Below are positions 54,323-63,246 of a stretch of 64,000 nt of DNA, one piece after another. The stretch's first letter is position 1. Each line of letters opens with the position of its first letter. Source of the DNA: CAVOOW01 sp963697675 (lineage in GTDB: Bacteria > Actinomycetota > Actinomycetes > JACCUZ01); assembly GCA_963697675.1 (NCBI GenBank), contig CAVOOW010000009.1, positions 62,001 to 126,000 of the forward strand, given 5' to 3'. The notes beneath the pieces were generated by a model. That model saw only the letters and a list, made by a program, of their open reading frames with translations, ran no database searches and had not been told where the DNA came from. Made by a program: the position numbers and the translations under genes.

Positions 54323-56485
54323 GTGTCGCCACACACGACTGACGAGATCACCGCGATCGTCTTTATCGACATCGCGATCATCGTCGTGGTCGCACGCCTG
54401 ATGGGCGGGCTGTTCCGTCGGATCGGCCAGCCCGCCGTCGTAGGTGAGATCCTGGCCGGACTCGTCCTCGGGCCCTCGCTGCTCGGCCGGCTCCCCGGAA
54501 ACCCGACGGCAGCAGTGTTCCCGGGCGACGTGCTGCCCTACCTGACCGTCATCGCAGGTCTCGGCTTGATCATCTTTATGTTCATCGTCGGGCTCGAGCT
54601 GGACACCTCCCTGGTGCGCGGCCAGGGCCGCGTGGCAGCCACCATCTCGCTCTCGTCAGTGGTTCTGCCGTTCGCCCTGGGCTGCGCCCTTGCGATCTGG
54701 CTGCACAGGTCGCATGGAGTGGCAAAGGGGCACCCAGTCGAACTGCTCCCGTTCGCGCTCTTCATCGGCGTTTCCATGTCAGTCACGGCCTTCCCCGTAC
54801 TGGCCCGCATCCTTAGCGAACGTCGGATGTTGCACACCCGGACCGGAGCCCTTGCCCTGGCCTGTGCGGCAGTCGACGACATACTCGCGTGGAGCCTGCT
54901 CGCCATCGTGCTGGCGGTCGTGAATTCAGAAGGTCTGAGCAACGTGCCTCTGATCGCCATCAAGGCGATCGCCTTCCTGGCGGTGATGCACTACGTCGTC
55001 CGCCCGCAGCTGGCTGGTCTGGTGCGCCGGCACGCAGCTGCCGGGCGGCTCACACCTGACATTTTTGCTGTGGTGCTGGTCGGAGTGCTCGTCTGCAGCT
55101 TCATCACGAGTCGCATCGGCATCCACGCCATCTTCGGAGCCTTCGTGTTCGGCGCCATGATGCCCCGCCGCGGCGCCGAGCTTCTGTCCAAGGAGATCCT
55201 GGAGAAGGTCGAGCAGGTCACGGTCCTGTTGCTGCTGCCCGTCTTCTTCATCACGACAGGGCTGATCGCAGACGTCGGCTCGCTCGGCGCGACCGGGTTC
55301 CTCCAGTTCCTCGCAGTCCTCGCCGTGGCTTGTCTCGGCAAGTTCATGGGTGCGGCAGGCGCCGCTCGCGTCGTCGGTGTACGGCCTCGCCGGGCCACGG
55401 CGATCGGCATCCTGATGAACACGCGCGGGCTCACCGAGCTCGTCGTCCTCAACATCGGCTTCATGCTGGGGGTCCTCGACCGTCAGCTCTTCACCATCCT
55501 CGTGCTGATGGCCGTCGTCACCACGATCATCACAACGCCCTTGTTGCGCCTGGCCTATCCGCCACGAATCGTCGCCCGCGAGCGCGCCGACGCCGAGCGC
55601 GCTGCGCTCGGCCTCGATGCCGCCTACCGCGTCGTCGTGGTCGTCGGCAAGACCGAGAACGAGCCGCTCATCGACGTCGGCGTCGGCCTGGTCGGCAGCG
55701 AGGGCTCCGGTGAGCTGGTCATCACCCGATTCGACGTGCCGGCTCGCACCGTCGAGGTCGGAGCCGGCCTCTCATCCGAGCTGCTGGCCATCGCGGGGAG
55801 CTTCGACGAGCTGCAGGTGCTTGCCCGGCGCGCGCAGAGCCAAGGCGTCCCTGCGGTCGTCCGATCACAGTTCTCCGATGACCCCGTCGCCGATGTCCTG
55901 GCCCAGTCCTTCGCGGTGCAGGCCGACCTGCTCGTCGCGGACGGCCGCGACCGTGCCCTGTGCGCGCGGCTCCTATCGGACGCGGACTGTGCCGTGGCCG
56001 TACTCACGAAAAGCGCAGGCCCAACGCCCGAGGACGGCACGGCTGCGGCGCCGCACCTGCGGCCCTGGTCGCGCGTTCGCGTCGTTGTCGGCCCGGGACA
56101 CGGCAGCCTGGCCGCCATCGAACAGGGCCTTCGTGTCTCGCTCTTCCATGGCGCTGCCTTTGAACTCGTCGACGCTGACGGGCGCAAAAACCGCCGGCGG
56201 CTGGCGGCGATCTCCGGACGGCTGACACGCGCCGGCATCACGGTCGCCGGCAGCACGGTCGCCGGCAGTGACGAGCCTCCCCAGGACCCCGCGGGCACTC
56301 TGCACGTGAGCGATCAGGACGTCAGGCGCTCAGCACGGGCAGCGATGCAACCTGGCACCTCCCTCATCGTGCGCGAGGCGCGCGACGACCACGGTGAGAG
56401 CCTCGACAAGCTGATCGACCATCTCATCGCGGCCCACGTCGGCCATGCTGACCCCTACGACGCTGCCGAGCCTGCGCACACGTAG
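54323..56485 (+). CDS. CPA2-type cation:proton antiporter with C-terminal cytosolic domain
   Basis: 720 aa, GTG 54323 after GGGGGAG. Residues 1-415 have 12-13 hydrophobic helices of the Na+/H+ exchanger fold: QPAVVGEILAGLVLGPSLLG, GLELDTSLVRGQGR, CAAVDDILAW with the paired Asp ion site, and MNTRGLTELVVLN. Residues 421-720 are a soluble domain with two VVVVVGK- and RVRVVVGPG-type strands resembling duplicated universal-stress folds, as in KefB/CHX-like proteins. Moves K+ or Na+ against H+. It lies between kinase genes and its last 31 bases overlap the convergent kinase. Confidence 0.9.
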   Translation: MSPHTTDEITAIVFIDIAIIVVVARLMGGLFRRIGQPAVVGEILAGLVLGPSLLGRLPGNPTAAVFPGDVLPYLTVIAGLGLIIFMFIVGLELDTSLVRGQGRVAATISLSSVVLPFALGCALAIWLHRSHGVAKGHPVELLPFALFIGVSMSVTAFPVLARILSERRMLHTRTGALALACAAVDDILAWSLLAIVLAVVNSEGLSNVPLIAIKAIAFLAVMHYVVRPQLAGLVRRHAAAGRLTPDIFAVVLVGVLVCSFITSRIGIHAIFGAFVFGAMMPRRGAELLSKEILEKVEQVTVLLLLPVFFITTGLIADVGSLGATGFLQFLAVLAVACLGKFMGAAGAARVVGVRPRRATAIGILMNTRGLTELVVLNIGFMLGVLDRQLFTILVLMAVVTTIITTPLLRLAYPPRIVARERADAERAALGLDAAYRVVVVVGKTENEPLIDVGVGLVGSEGSGELVITRFDVPARTVEVGAGLSSELLAIAGSFDELQVLARRAQSQGVPAVVRSQFSDDPVADVLAQSFAVQADLLVADGRDRALCARLLSDADCAVAVLTKSAGPTPEDGTAAAPHLRPWSRVRVVVGPGHGSLAAIEQGLRVSLFHGAAFELVDADGRKNRRRLAAISGRLTRAGITVAGSTVAGSDEPPQDPAGTLHVSDQDVRRSARAAMQPGTSLIVREARDDHGESLDKLIDHLIAAHVGHADPYDAAEPAHT

Positions 56486-57828
56486 GTCACATCGTGCCCC
56501 GCGCTCGGCGCGCCAGCGGGTGCGAGCACCTTCAGCACGGCACGTCCATGCAGCGGACGGGCACCCTGCACGAGGAAGTGCAGCCGCGCCGTCACGTGGC
56601 GCTCCCCCGCACGTACGTCTACTCTTTGCCTTCCCACCGTCGCCCCGTCGGGCTGTGTCCACTGCATCTCGATGAAACCCGTACGCCCATTGGTGAAAAG
56701 CGTGGCGGTGAACTCGTACGTCGCGCTCGGACACTGGCCGATGCCCGAAGCTGGCTCCGACCGCACCGTGACGCGCTCGACTGACAACGGTGTCGAGTCA
56801 GGTCCGGCGAGCATGCGCCAGCCCGCGAGTGCAGCACCGGCAACCAGGACGGCGGCGCCGAGGAACAACAGCACGCGCCCTCGCTTGCGAGCCGGCGCGA
56901 CTGCTGGCTGCGGCGGCGTCACCGGATCGTCCGACACACGAATCGTCGCCGGCGCAGGCGCGCCTACTGCTGGGGGCCCTTGCCGGGCGACAGCCTTCGG
57001 CCAGGCCTCAATGGGCACCCGGGAGAGCCGATCGACAAGTTCAGTCGGCAGGAGTCGAGCACCGGGTGCCTTGCTCAGACCCGCCATCAACGCACGAGCC
57101 GCGGCATCGGGGAACCCCGGCACGAGATCACGGGGATCCGGTGTCTCCGCGCTCCAGTGCGCGGCAATGATCGCGATCGGTCCTTCGCCGGTGAAGGGCT
57201 GGCGCCCTGTAAGCACTTCAAATGCCATGACCGCAAAGCTGTAGGCGTCGGACGTGGGACTGGGCTCGGCCGTGCCCTGGCTCAACTCAGGAGGGAAGTA
57301 CGCAGGTGTCCCGGTCTCGCGGCCATCAACGGTCCGGAAGACCGACGGGTCCGAGACGATGCGCGCCAGCCCGAAGTCACCGAGCTTCGCGTGTCCCGAG
57401 GGGAGCACGAATACGTTGCCAGGCTTGACATCTCGGTGCGCGATGCCGCCGTCTGCCGCTGCGCCAAGCGCATCCGCGACGTCCCGCAGAACGGTCAGGG
57501 CCATGGTGATGGGCAGCGGCCCGGCCTCGAGCCGCTCGAGGAGCGACTGTCCGTCGACGTACTCCATGATGAGGGTCGCGTCGCCCCCGCGGTGCTGGAA
57601 GTCGTAGACCCGGACCACCGTGGGATGGCTCATGCCGGCCAGAGTCCTTGCCTCCCGGCGAAACCGGGCCAGCGACTCGTCGTCGGCCAGCGCGTAGGAG
57701 TGGATCCGTTTGACGGCGACAAGACGTCCGAGTGAGACCTGCCGGGCGAGATGGACCTCACCGAACCCGCCTGCACCGAGGAGGCGTACGAGCTCATAGC
57801 CTTCGGGCAGCGCTCTGGACCGGCTCAT
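56455..57828 (-). CDS. Membrane Ser/Thr protein kinase
   Basis: 457 aa. Complete Hanks-type kinase domain: LGAGGFGEV at 17-25, K40 in AVKRI, HRDVKPGN with D133, DFG at 151-153 and GTPAYFPPE in the activation loop. A Pro/Ala-rich linker leads to a single membrane helix at about residues 318-342 (LLFLGAAVLVAGAALAGW). The extracellular part of about 110 residues has two Cys (IGQCPSATYEF and VTYVCAG) and looks like a beta-sandwich sensor. Divergent from the next kinase over a 288-bp gap. Confidence 0.93.
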   Translation of the reverse strand: MSRSRALPEGYELVRLLGAGGFGEVHLARQVSLGRLVAVKRIHSYALADDESLARFRREARTLAGMSHPTVVRVYDFQHRGGDATLIMEYVDGQSLLERLEAGPLPITMALTVLRDVADALGAAADGGIAHRDVKPGNVFVLPSGHAKLGDFGLARIVSDPSVFRTVDGRETGTPAYFPPELSQGTAEPSPTSDAYSFAVMAFEVLTGRQPFTGEGPIAIIAAHWSAETPDPRDLVPGFPDAAARALMAGLSKAPGARLLPTELVDRLSRVPIEAWPKAVARQGPPAVGAPAPATIRVSDDPVTPPQPAVAPARKRGRVLLFLGAAVLVAGAALAGWRMLAGPDSTPLSVERVTVRSEPASGIGQCPSATYEFTATLFTNGRTGFIEMQWTQPDGATVGRQRVDVRAGERHVTARLHFLVQGARPLHGRAVLKVLAPAGAPSAGHDVTYVCAGSAAS

Positions 57829-58116
57829 CGCAGCGCCCCCTTAATGATCGCGCGAAGCATCGTCAACGCGCACGCCATATGTCAATCGCGTGGCCGTCGC
57901 TCGAGGCTGCCCACGTGCATGAACGGCCTAGTGCGTCGCTTTGCGCGACACGGCATTGCCTCTGCGTCACTCTCACCGCATCCGTTGGGCCGCAACAGAA
58001 TTTTGACAGGACGAATATGTGGTTCTCCTCCCGTGACGCCACCGCGTCCCCGTACGCTCCCGTATCACTGACCCGGCTGCATCGGCGGCAAGAGGCAGAT
58101 TGCCCGGGGGGATGCC
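57829..58116. promoter_or_regulatory. Divergent promoter region between two kinase genes
   Basis: 288 bases with no gene, moderately AT-richer than its flanks, serving the leftward kinase and the rightward kinase operon. No clear operator pair was identified. Confidence 0.5.
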
Positions 58117-59790
58117 GTGTCAGTTTTCTTTGGCCTGTACGAATCACTCGAGACTGTCGCTGTCGGGTCGACCGGCACGGTATACCGTGCCCGGCACACC
58201 GAGCTCGCCCGGTTGGCCGCCATCAAAGAACTCAGTGTCGAGATGCGGTCGCAGCCCGGTCTTCTGCAGCGATTCCGCGGCGAGGCCGAGGTGCTGGCCG
58301 GGCTCGACAACCCGAACATCGTCGCGGTCTATGACTACGTCGAAGAGCCCGATCGCGCGTGGATCGTCGAGGAGTGGGTGGACGGCACCTCGCTGCATTC
58401 ACTGCTCGCCAGCCAAGGAAATCTGACGCCAGAACAGGCGCTCGGCGTCCTGCACGGCGCGCTCACCGGCCTCGCCTACGCCCACGACAGAGACCTCGTA
58501 CACCGCGATATTGCACCGAACAACATCCTCGCCGACCTGGCAGGGACCTCGAAACTCGTCGATTTCGGACTGGCGGCGCCGATCGGGCACACCGGTGCCT
58601 GCGGAACTCCCGCCTACGTCAGCCCTGAAGCGGCGCGCAGCGAACCGGTCGACAAGCGCAGCGACGTCTACTCCGCTGCCGCCGTGCTCTTCACCTTGCT
58701 CAGCGGCCGCCCGCCTTTTCCGGGTCATGACGTCGCCGATGTGCTGCGTCGCCACATCGAGGACCCCGCGCCGCTACTCGAGAACCACGGCGAGCACCTG
58801 CGCGACCTCTGCGCCCGCGCAATGGACAAGGACCCGGACGTGCGGCCACGCGATGCGGCTGCCTTCCTCGCCGAGCTCGAAGAAGCTGCAGAGCGGCGGT
58901 ACGGCGCAGGGTGGCTAGGCCGGGCATCCATCGCTGGGTTGGTCACGAGTGCAGGTGGCGGCGCTCTGGCCGCAGCCACTGCAGGCGGTGCCGCAGTGCA
59001 CGGTGCGGCTGAGACCATCATCGTGAGCACGGGGGCGGCGCAGACAGGGGCGGCCGTCACACAGCCGGTCAGCGCTCTGACGACTGACGGCCTGTCTGGC
59101 ACCAAGCAGGTGGCGAAGCGCTTGCGACCAAAGGTGCTGCGCAATGTCAGCCGCGCGACGACCCTCGTCGCCGTCGCCGTGGTTGCCGTCGTCACAATTG
59201 CAGTGGTCGCGGTTGCTAGTCGAGGAGGACCCGACCCAGCGGCCGACGCGGCACTGAACACACCTCCGTCGGCAACCGCCACAACCACCCCCACGCCGAG
59301 CGCGACGCCCACACTTCCGGCGGCCGCGAACGGTGATCTGACCGGTGCGTACGACGTCGTCTTCACCGTGGTCTCGTCCAACCAGGGAGTGAAGATCGGC
59401 AGCAAAGTAAAGCGAGTGTGGACGATCATCGCGGACTGCAGCAGCAGCCCGTGTGTGTCGACGATCAAGTCATCGAGTGGTGCGACGTTCGTCGTTGCCT
59501 TCGACGGGGGGACCTACACCTACGCACCGAAGGTGCCTCAGCCGCCGTCGCGCTGCGTCTATCACAACACCAACAAGGCATACGGGCCGAAGCTGCGCAC
59601 CGTCAGCACGGGCCTTGCGAAGTTCACCGTCTCTGGTGTCAACAACGAAGCGGGCCTGGGTGCCGCGCAGTCCATAGCAGGGACATACACCGACTCCGCG
59701 AAGATCGTCGTCCCCCTGCCAGGCAACTGCCATGGCACTAAGAAGTTCAGCACCGTGGAGTCGCTCACCGGGATCCGCCAGTCACCGTGA
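58117..59790 (+). CDS. Membrane Ser/Thr protein kinase, first gene of kinase-flavoprotein-FHA operon
   Basis: 557 aa, GTG 58117 after GGGGGGATGCC. Glycine loop VAVGSTGTVYRA, K37 in AAIKEL, catalytic loop HRDIAPNNIL (D131 present, the usual Lys after it replaced by Ala), DFG at 149-151, then GTPAYVSPEA. An Ala/Gly-rich linker precedes one helix at about residues 349-368 (LVAVAVVAVVTIAVVAV). The extracellular 190 residues include a Thr/Pro stalk and a Cys-bearing beta domain (ADCSSSPC, SRCVYHN, PGNCHGTK). Active kinase is likely. The flavoprotein gene starts 45 bases downstream. Confidence 0.92.
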   Translation: MSVFFGLYESLETVAVGSTGTVYRARHTELARLAAIKELSVEMRSQPGLLQRFRGEAEVLAGLDNPNIVAVYDYVEEPDRAWIVEEWVDGTSLHSLLASQGNLTPEQALGVLHGALTGLAYAHDRDLVHRDIAPNNILADLAGTSKLVDFGLAAPIGHTGACGTPAYVSPEAARSEPVDKRSDVYSAAAVLFTLLSGRPPFPGHDVADVLRRHIEDPAPLLENHGEHLRDLCARAMDKDPDVRPRDAAAFLAELEEAAERRYGAGWLGRASIAGLVTSAGGGALAAATAGGAAVHGAAETIIVSTGAAQTGAAVTQPVSALTTDGLSGTKQVAKRLRPKVLRNVSRATTLVAVAVVAVVTIAVVAVASRGGPDPAADAALNTPPSATATTTPTPSATPTLPAAANGDLTGAYDVVFTVVSSNQGVKIGSKVKRVWTIIADCSSSPCVSTIKSSSGATFVVAFDGGTYTYAPKVPQPPSRCVYHNTNKAYGPKLRTVSTGLAKFTVSGVNNEAGLGAAQSIAGTYTDSAKIVVPLPGNCHGTKKFSTVESLTGIRQSP

Positions 59791-59835
59791 CAACGAACAA
59801 CACAACATCGAGCCTGCCTGCCTGAGAGGTCAACG

Positions 59836-61422
59836 TTGGACGCACAACAGACGATCCGGCTCCCCGGATCGGGCATCGCACCGGCTGACGACTCGACGGC
59901 GTCCGGGCGCGCCGGCGACCTCACCGAGGCCATGATCAACGCCGACCAGTGGTCGGACGAGACACTCGCCGCGGCTGGGATCCCGGTCATCGACACGTCG
60001 ATCGTCAGTGTGGGCGGCGGCATGGGTTCGTTCGTCTTCGTCGACCACTTGCGCATCGCGGGTGTGCCGGCCACTGCCATAAAGGTGCTGGGCGTCAATG
60101 ACCATCCGTGGGACACCTACGAATACCTCACCAAGAACTCGCAGATCCCCCGCAAGGAGCGGCTGCGCTCCGACTCGGCATCAACCCCTGACAACATCTG
60201 GGGTTTTCCGAGCTATGCGATGCGTGAAGCATGGCATGCGAAGGGCATCATCAAGAAGCTCGACCCGATCTGGAACGTGTTGAGCGAACCGATCCTGACG
60301 GACTATTTCACTCCGCGCGCAGGACAGGTGTTCTCCGCGATAGAGCGCGAGGCGGAGCGGATTTCGTACTTCGACAGCACCGTCAAGGGCCTCGTGCGCA
60401 TGACCCGCAAGCGCATCGGGGGTGGCTATTTCACCATCCTCACGCCGCCCGCGGGGACCACGGCGACCAAGCGCGTGGCCTATCGCAGTCGCTACGTGCA
60501 CGCCGCCGTCGGCTATCCGGGCCTGCGATTCCTGCCTGACCTGCAGGAATATCGCTCGAAGTACGTCAGCACCCGTGTGGTCAACGCCTATGAACCACAC
60601 GAGCATGTGTACGAGGAGATCAACCGCCAGCGTGGCACCGTGATCGTTCGCGGCGGTGGCATCGTCGCGTCGCGCATTCTGCAACGGCTCATCGACGACC
60701 GTGACGCGACCAACAACAACGTGGCGATCGTGCATCTGTTCCGCACCTACTACACCGGCGCCCATGGTCCGGGCATCCGCATGCGCCGCCCCGGCGGCGA
60801 CGGCTGGGCTTTCCAGGGCTTCAACTGGCCGAAGGCCGCGTGGGGCGGTCAGTTGCGTGTGCAGCTGGAGAAATCGACCGACGAGGAGCGCAGGCAGCTC
60901 TTCGACGTGATGGGCGGGACGACCACTCCTCATCGGAAGCTGTGGCTCCGCCAGCTCGCCCGAGGTCGACGTGAAGGCTGGTATCGGACGCGCATCGGCG
61001 AGGTGGAGCAAGTGTTTCCTCGCGACGGTGCGGTCATCACGCGCATCAAGACCGACGGCGAGATCGTGGAGCTCCCGGCGAGCTTTATCATCGACGCCAC
61101 GGGACTCGAGGCAGACATCAGCGAGCATCGCTATCTGCGTGACCTGCTGGAGCACTCAGGGGCCGGGCGCAACATCAAGAATCGGCTCGATGTCGATCCC
61201 GGATTCGAGCTTCGCAACACCAGCAGCGGGAACGGCCGTATCTATGCGGTGGGTTCGCCGACGCTCGGCGGCTACTACGCCGGAGTCGACTCGTTCCTCG
61301 GTCTGCAATATGCGGCCCTGCGCATCGTCGACCAGCTCGCGGCACAGGGATTCTGCAAGCGAATCGGCCCGATCCGCTCGATCAGCCAGTGGGTCGCCTG
61401 GCGCCGGGGGAAGAAGATATGA
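59836..61422 (+). CDS. FAD/NAD(P)-binding flavoprotein, monooxygenase-like
   Basis: 528 aa from TTG 59836 with GAGAGG 7 bases upstream. Two dinucleotide-binding folds: IVSVGGGMGSFVFVDHL (residues 57-72) and TVIVRGGGIVASRILQRLID (about 266-285). FIIDATGLEADI and the C-terminal GRIYAVGSPTLGGYYAGVDS fit FAD-dependent oxidoreductases of the N-hydroxylase-like group. Substrate unknown. No signal peptide or membrane helix. Co-directional with tight spacing to the kinase before it and membrane gene after it (10 bases), which suggests regulation by phosphorylation. Confidence 0.75.
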   Translation: MDAQQTIRLPGSGIAPADDSTASGRAGDLTEAMINADQWSDETLAAAGIPVIDTSIVSVGGGMGSFVFVDHLRIAGVPATAIKVLGVNDHPWDTYEYLTKNSQIPRKERLRSDSASTPDNIWGFPSYAMREAWHAKGIIKKLDPIWNVLSEPILTDYFTPRAGQVFSAIEREAERISYFDSTVKGLVRMTRKRIGGGYFTILTPPAGTTATKRVAYRSRYVHAAVGYPGLRFLPDLQEYRSKYVSTRVVNAYEPHEHVYEEINRQRGTVIVRGGGIVASRILQRLIDDRDATNNNVAIVHLFRTYYTGAHGPGIRMRRPGGDGWAFQGFNWPKAAWGGQLRVQLEKSTDEERRQLFDVMGGTTTPHRKLWLRQLARGRREGWYRTRIGEVEQVFPRDGAVITRIKTDGEIVELPASFIIDATGLEADISEHRYLRDLLEHSGAGRNIKNRLDVDPGFELRNTSSGNGRIYAVGSPTLGGYYAGVDSFLGLQYAALRIVDQLAAQGFCKRIGPIRSISQWVAWRRGKKI

Positions 61423-61432
61423 GGTTCAGCCG

Positions 61433-61864
61433 ATGACACCCGGACTGCTCGGCCGCATCGAGACGCGGTGGTTCCTGCTGGCCGTGGTCGGCACTGCGGT
61501 CACACTCGCGCTCGTACCCTTCCTCTCTGGCGGAACGGTGGGCGAGCGATATCGGGCCGCCTTCATGGTGCTGCTCATCGTCGCCGTCGTGGGCCTCGCG
61601 TGGGAGTTCCTCTATCACGGGATCCAGCAATTCCGGTGGGAGAAGGACTGGCCCACCGGCTTCGGCTTGTTGGTGGGTGTGCCGGAAGGCATCCTTGCGT
61701 GGTTCATCGCGAGTCGGGTCGGGCTTCCGGGCACGTCCGGGATCGGCCTCAGCATGTTCGTCATCCATTTCAGCCTGGTGTGGGTAGCCGTCTGGCTGGT
61801 GGCGAGTGGGCCGATGCGGCTGGTGTCTGTGCGCTGGCGCTATGACGGCGGGCGGTTGATATGA
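61433..61864 (+). CDS. Four-helix membrane protein of the FHA operon
   Basis: 143 aa, ATG 61433. Hydrophobic segments at about residues 12-32, 43-60, 78-98 and 105-125; between the second and third lies FRWEKDWPTGFGLLVGVPEG. The C-terminus is basic (RLVSVRWRYDGGRLI). No family recognised. The position between the flavoprotein and the FHA gene suggests a membrane partner of that system. Confidence 0.75.
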   Translation: MTPGLLGRIETRWFLLAVVGTAVTLALVPFLSGGTVGERYRAAFMVLLIVAVVGLAWEFLYHGIQQFRWEKDWPTGFGLLVGVPEGILAWFIASRVGLPGTSGIGLSMFVIHFSLVWVAVWLVASGPMRLVSVRWRYDGGRLI

Positions 61865-61892
61865 GATGCGAGTATGCGATCAGGAGTTGCGG

Positions 61893-63131
61893 ATGAAGTC
61901 CGACGAGTGGCGAGTGCAGCTCACCCAGGGCGACGGCGAGGTGCACCGTGACGGTGCAACCGTCTTCGTCGTGGGCCGCATCGAGCCGAGGCACGAGGAC
62001 TTCATGCGCGACCTGCAAGCGGCGATCGCCGAGGCGACAGCTCAGGAGCCGTGGGGTCCGGGTCGGCGGGTCGCCCGCAGCTGTGCGGGGTTGCTCTCGC
62101 AGGCTGCCCCGGACGCGGTGCCGGACCTGGGCATCGTCTCTGCAGCGGACGAAGGCGTGGTGATCCTGCTCTGCTCCGATGCCGCCGTGCAGGTCACGGG
62201 GGAGGACGGTGAGGTGCTCGACCTCACGTCACGCGACGTCGCCTCATGGGTGGACAGGCAGGTGCGGAAACCGTTCCAGCAGCTGGTGTTGCACGTCGGT
62301 CAGCTCGGCACAACGTTGGAGCGCAGCGATCTTCGTGTCGGGATCGTGAGCGGTGGCGGTGTGTTCGTGTCTGCGCGAGCAGCTGACGTCTCGGCTGGGT
62401 CGGCTGGAACGGCTGGGTCGGCCGCCGACGATGCGCCGGCTGCCGAGACCGAGGTCGGCTCCGCTGCACGTGATGCATCGGCCGCGCCTGATGCACCTGC
62501 GGCCACTACAGAACTCGAGCTTGAATCCGTCGAACCTGAACCAGACGGTGAACCGGAGTTCGTTGCCTTCTCACTGACGGACTCATCTGAGGATGAGTCG
62601 TCCCCGCTCGTCGTCCTGGAGGACCATCCGCACGTCGAGGACGAACCTGCCAACGTCGATGTGGACGGCATCCGGTGCTCACGCGGACATTTTAACGATC
62701 CGAGGAACAATTTCTGCTCGAGCTGTGGCATCTCGATGGTTCAGCAGACACATGACCTCGTGCCGGGGACGCGGCCGTCGCTCGGCGTTCTCGTCCTTGA
62801 CGATGGCAGTGCCTACAGCCTCACCAACGACTACGTCTTGGGGCGCGAACCGGGCAACGCCCCCGAGGTGATCGGTGGCGCCGCACTGCCGCTGACCCTC
62901 GCCGATCCCGACCTCACGATGTCGCGGATCCACGCCCGGATCACGATGTCTGGCTGGGACGTACGCGTTGTCGACGCAGGTTCCGCGAACGGGACCTTCG
63001 TCGCCGCACCCGGAAACGACTGGACACGCCTCAACCCGGAGGAGCCGGTCACGATCGTGCCGGAGACGCGCCTGCGCATCGGTGAGCGCACGCTGGTCTT
63101 CGACTCCAACCACAACCAAGGCCATTCCTGA
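61893..63131 (+). CDS. Zinc-ribbon and FHA-domain protein
   Basis: 412 aa from ATG 61893, which has CAGGAG 7 bases upstream; an in-frame ATG at 61866 is weaker. Residues 1-160 form an uncharacterised domain (RRVARSCAGLLSQAAPDAVP, then VQVTGEDGEVLDLTSRDV). An Ala/Glu-rich acidic linker with possible phospho-Thr sites (TTELELESVEPEPD) follows. A zinc ribbon near 262-281 has CSRGHFNDPRNNFCSSCGIS, and residues 300-405 form an FHA domain with LGREP, TMSRIHARI and DAGSANGTFV. FHA reads phosphothreonine, so this is the likely reader of the operon's kinases. Confidence 0.92.
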   Translation: MKSDEWRVQLTQGDGEVHRDGATVFVVGRIEPRHEDFMRDLQAAIAEATAQEPWGPGRRVARSCAGLLSQAAPDAVPDLGIVSAADEGVVILLCSDAAVQVTGEDGEVLDLTSRDVASWVDRQVRKPFQQLVLHVGQLGTTLERSDLRVGIVSGGGVFVSARAADVSAGSAGTAGSAADDAPAAETEVGSAARDASAAPDAPAATTELELESVEPEPDGEPEFVAFSLTDSSEDESSPLVVLEDHPHVEDEPANVDVDGIRCSRGHFNDPRNNFCSSCGISMVQQTHDLVPGTRPSLGVLVLDDGSAYSLTNDYVLGREPGNAPEVIGGAALPLTLADPDLTMSRIHARITMSGWDVRVVDAGSANGTFVAAPGNDWTRLNPEEPVTIVPETRLRIGERTLVFDSNHNQGHS

Positions 63132-63246
63132 CCGGTGGTGGTTGCGGGACTGACCCGTCGAGCGGGGAGTAGCTAGACGCGCCGCCAACGGGCCACGCAC
63201 CAGGAGAACCCTGATGTTCATGCGCCTAAGTACTTCGGCCTTCCGC
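63132..63246. other. Gap after the FHA gene
   Basis: 115 bases. A plus-frame tail APKYFGLPLNETPATAA with stop lies at 63219-63272 but has no start codon, so no gene is called. The region separates the FHA gene from the convergent luciferase-like gene. Confidence 0.5.
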
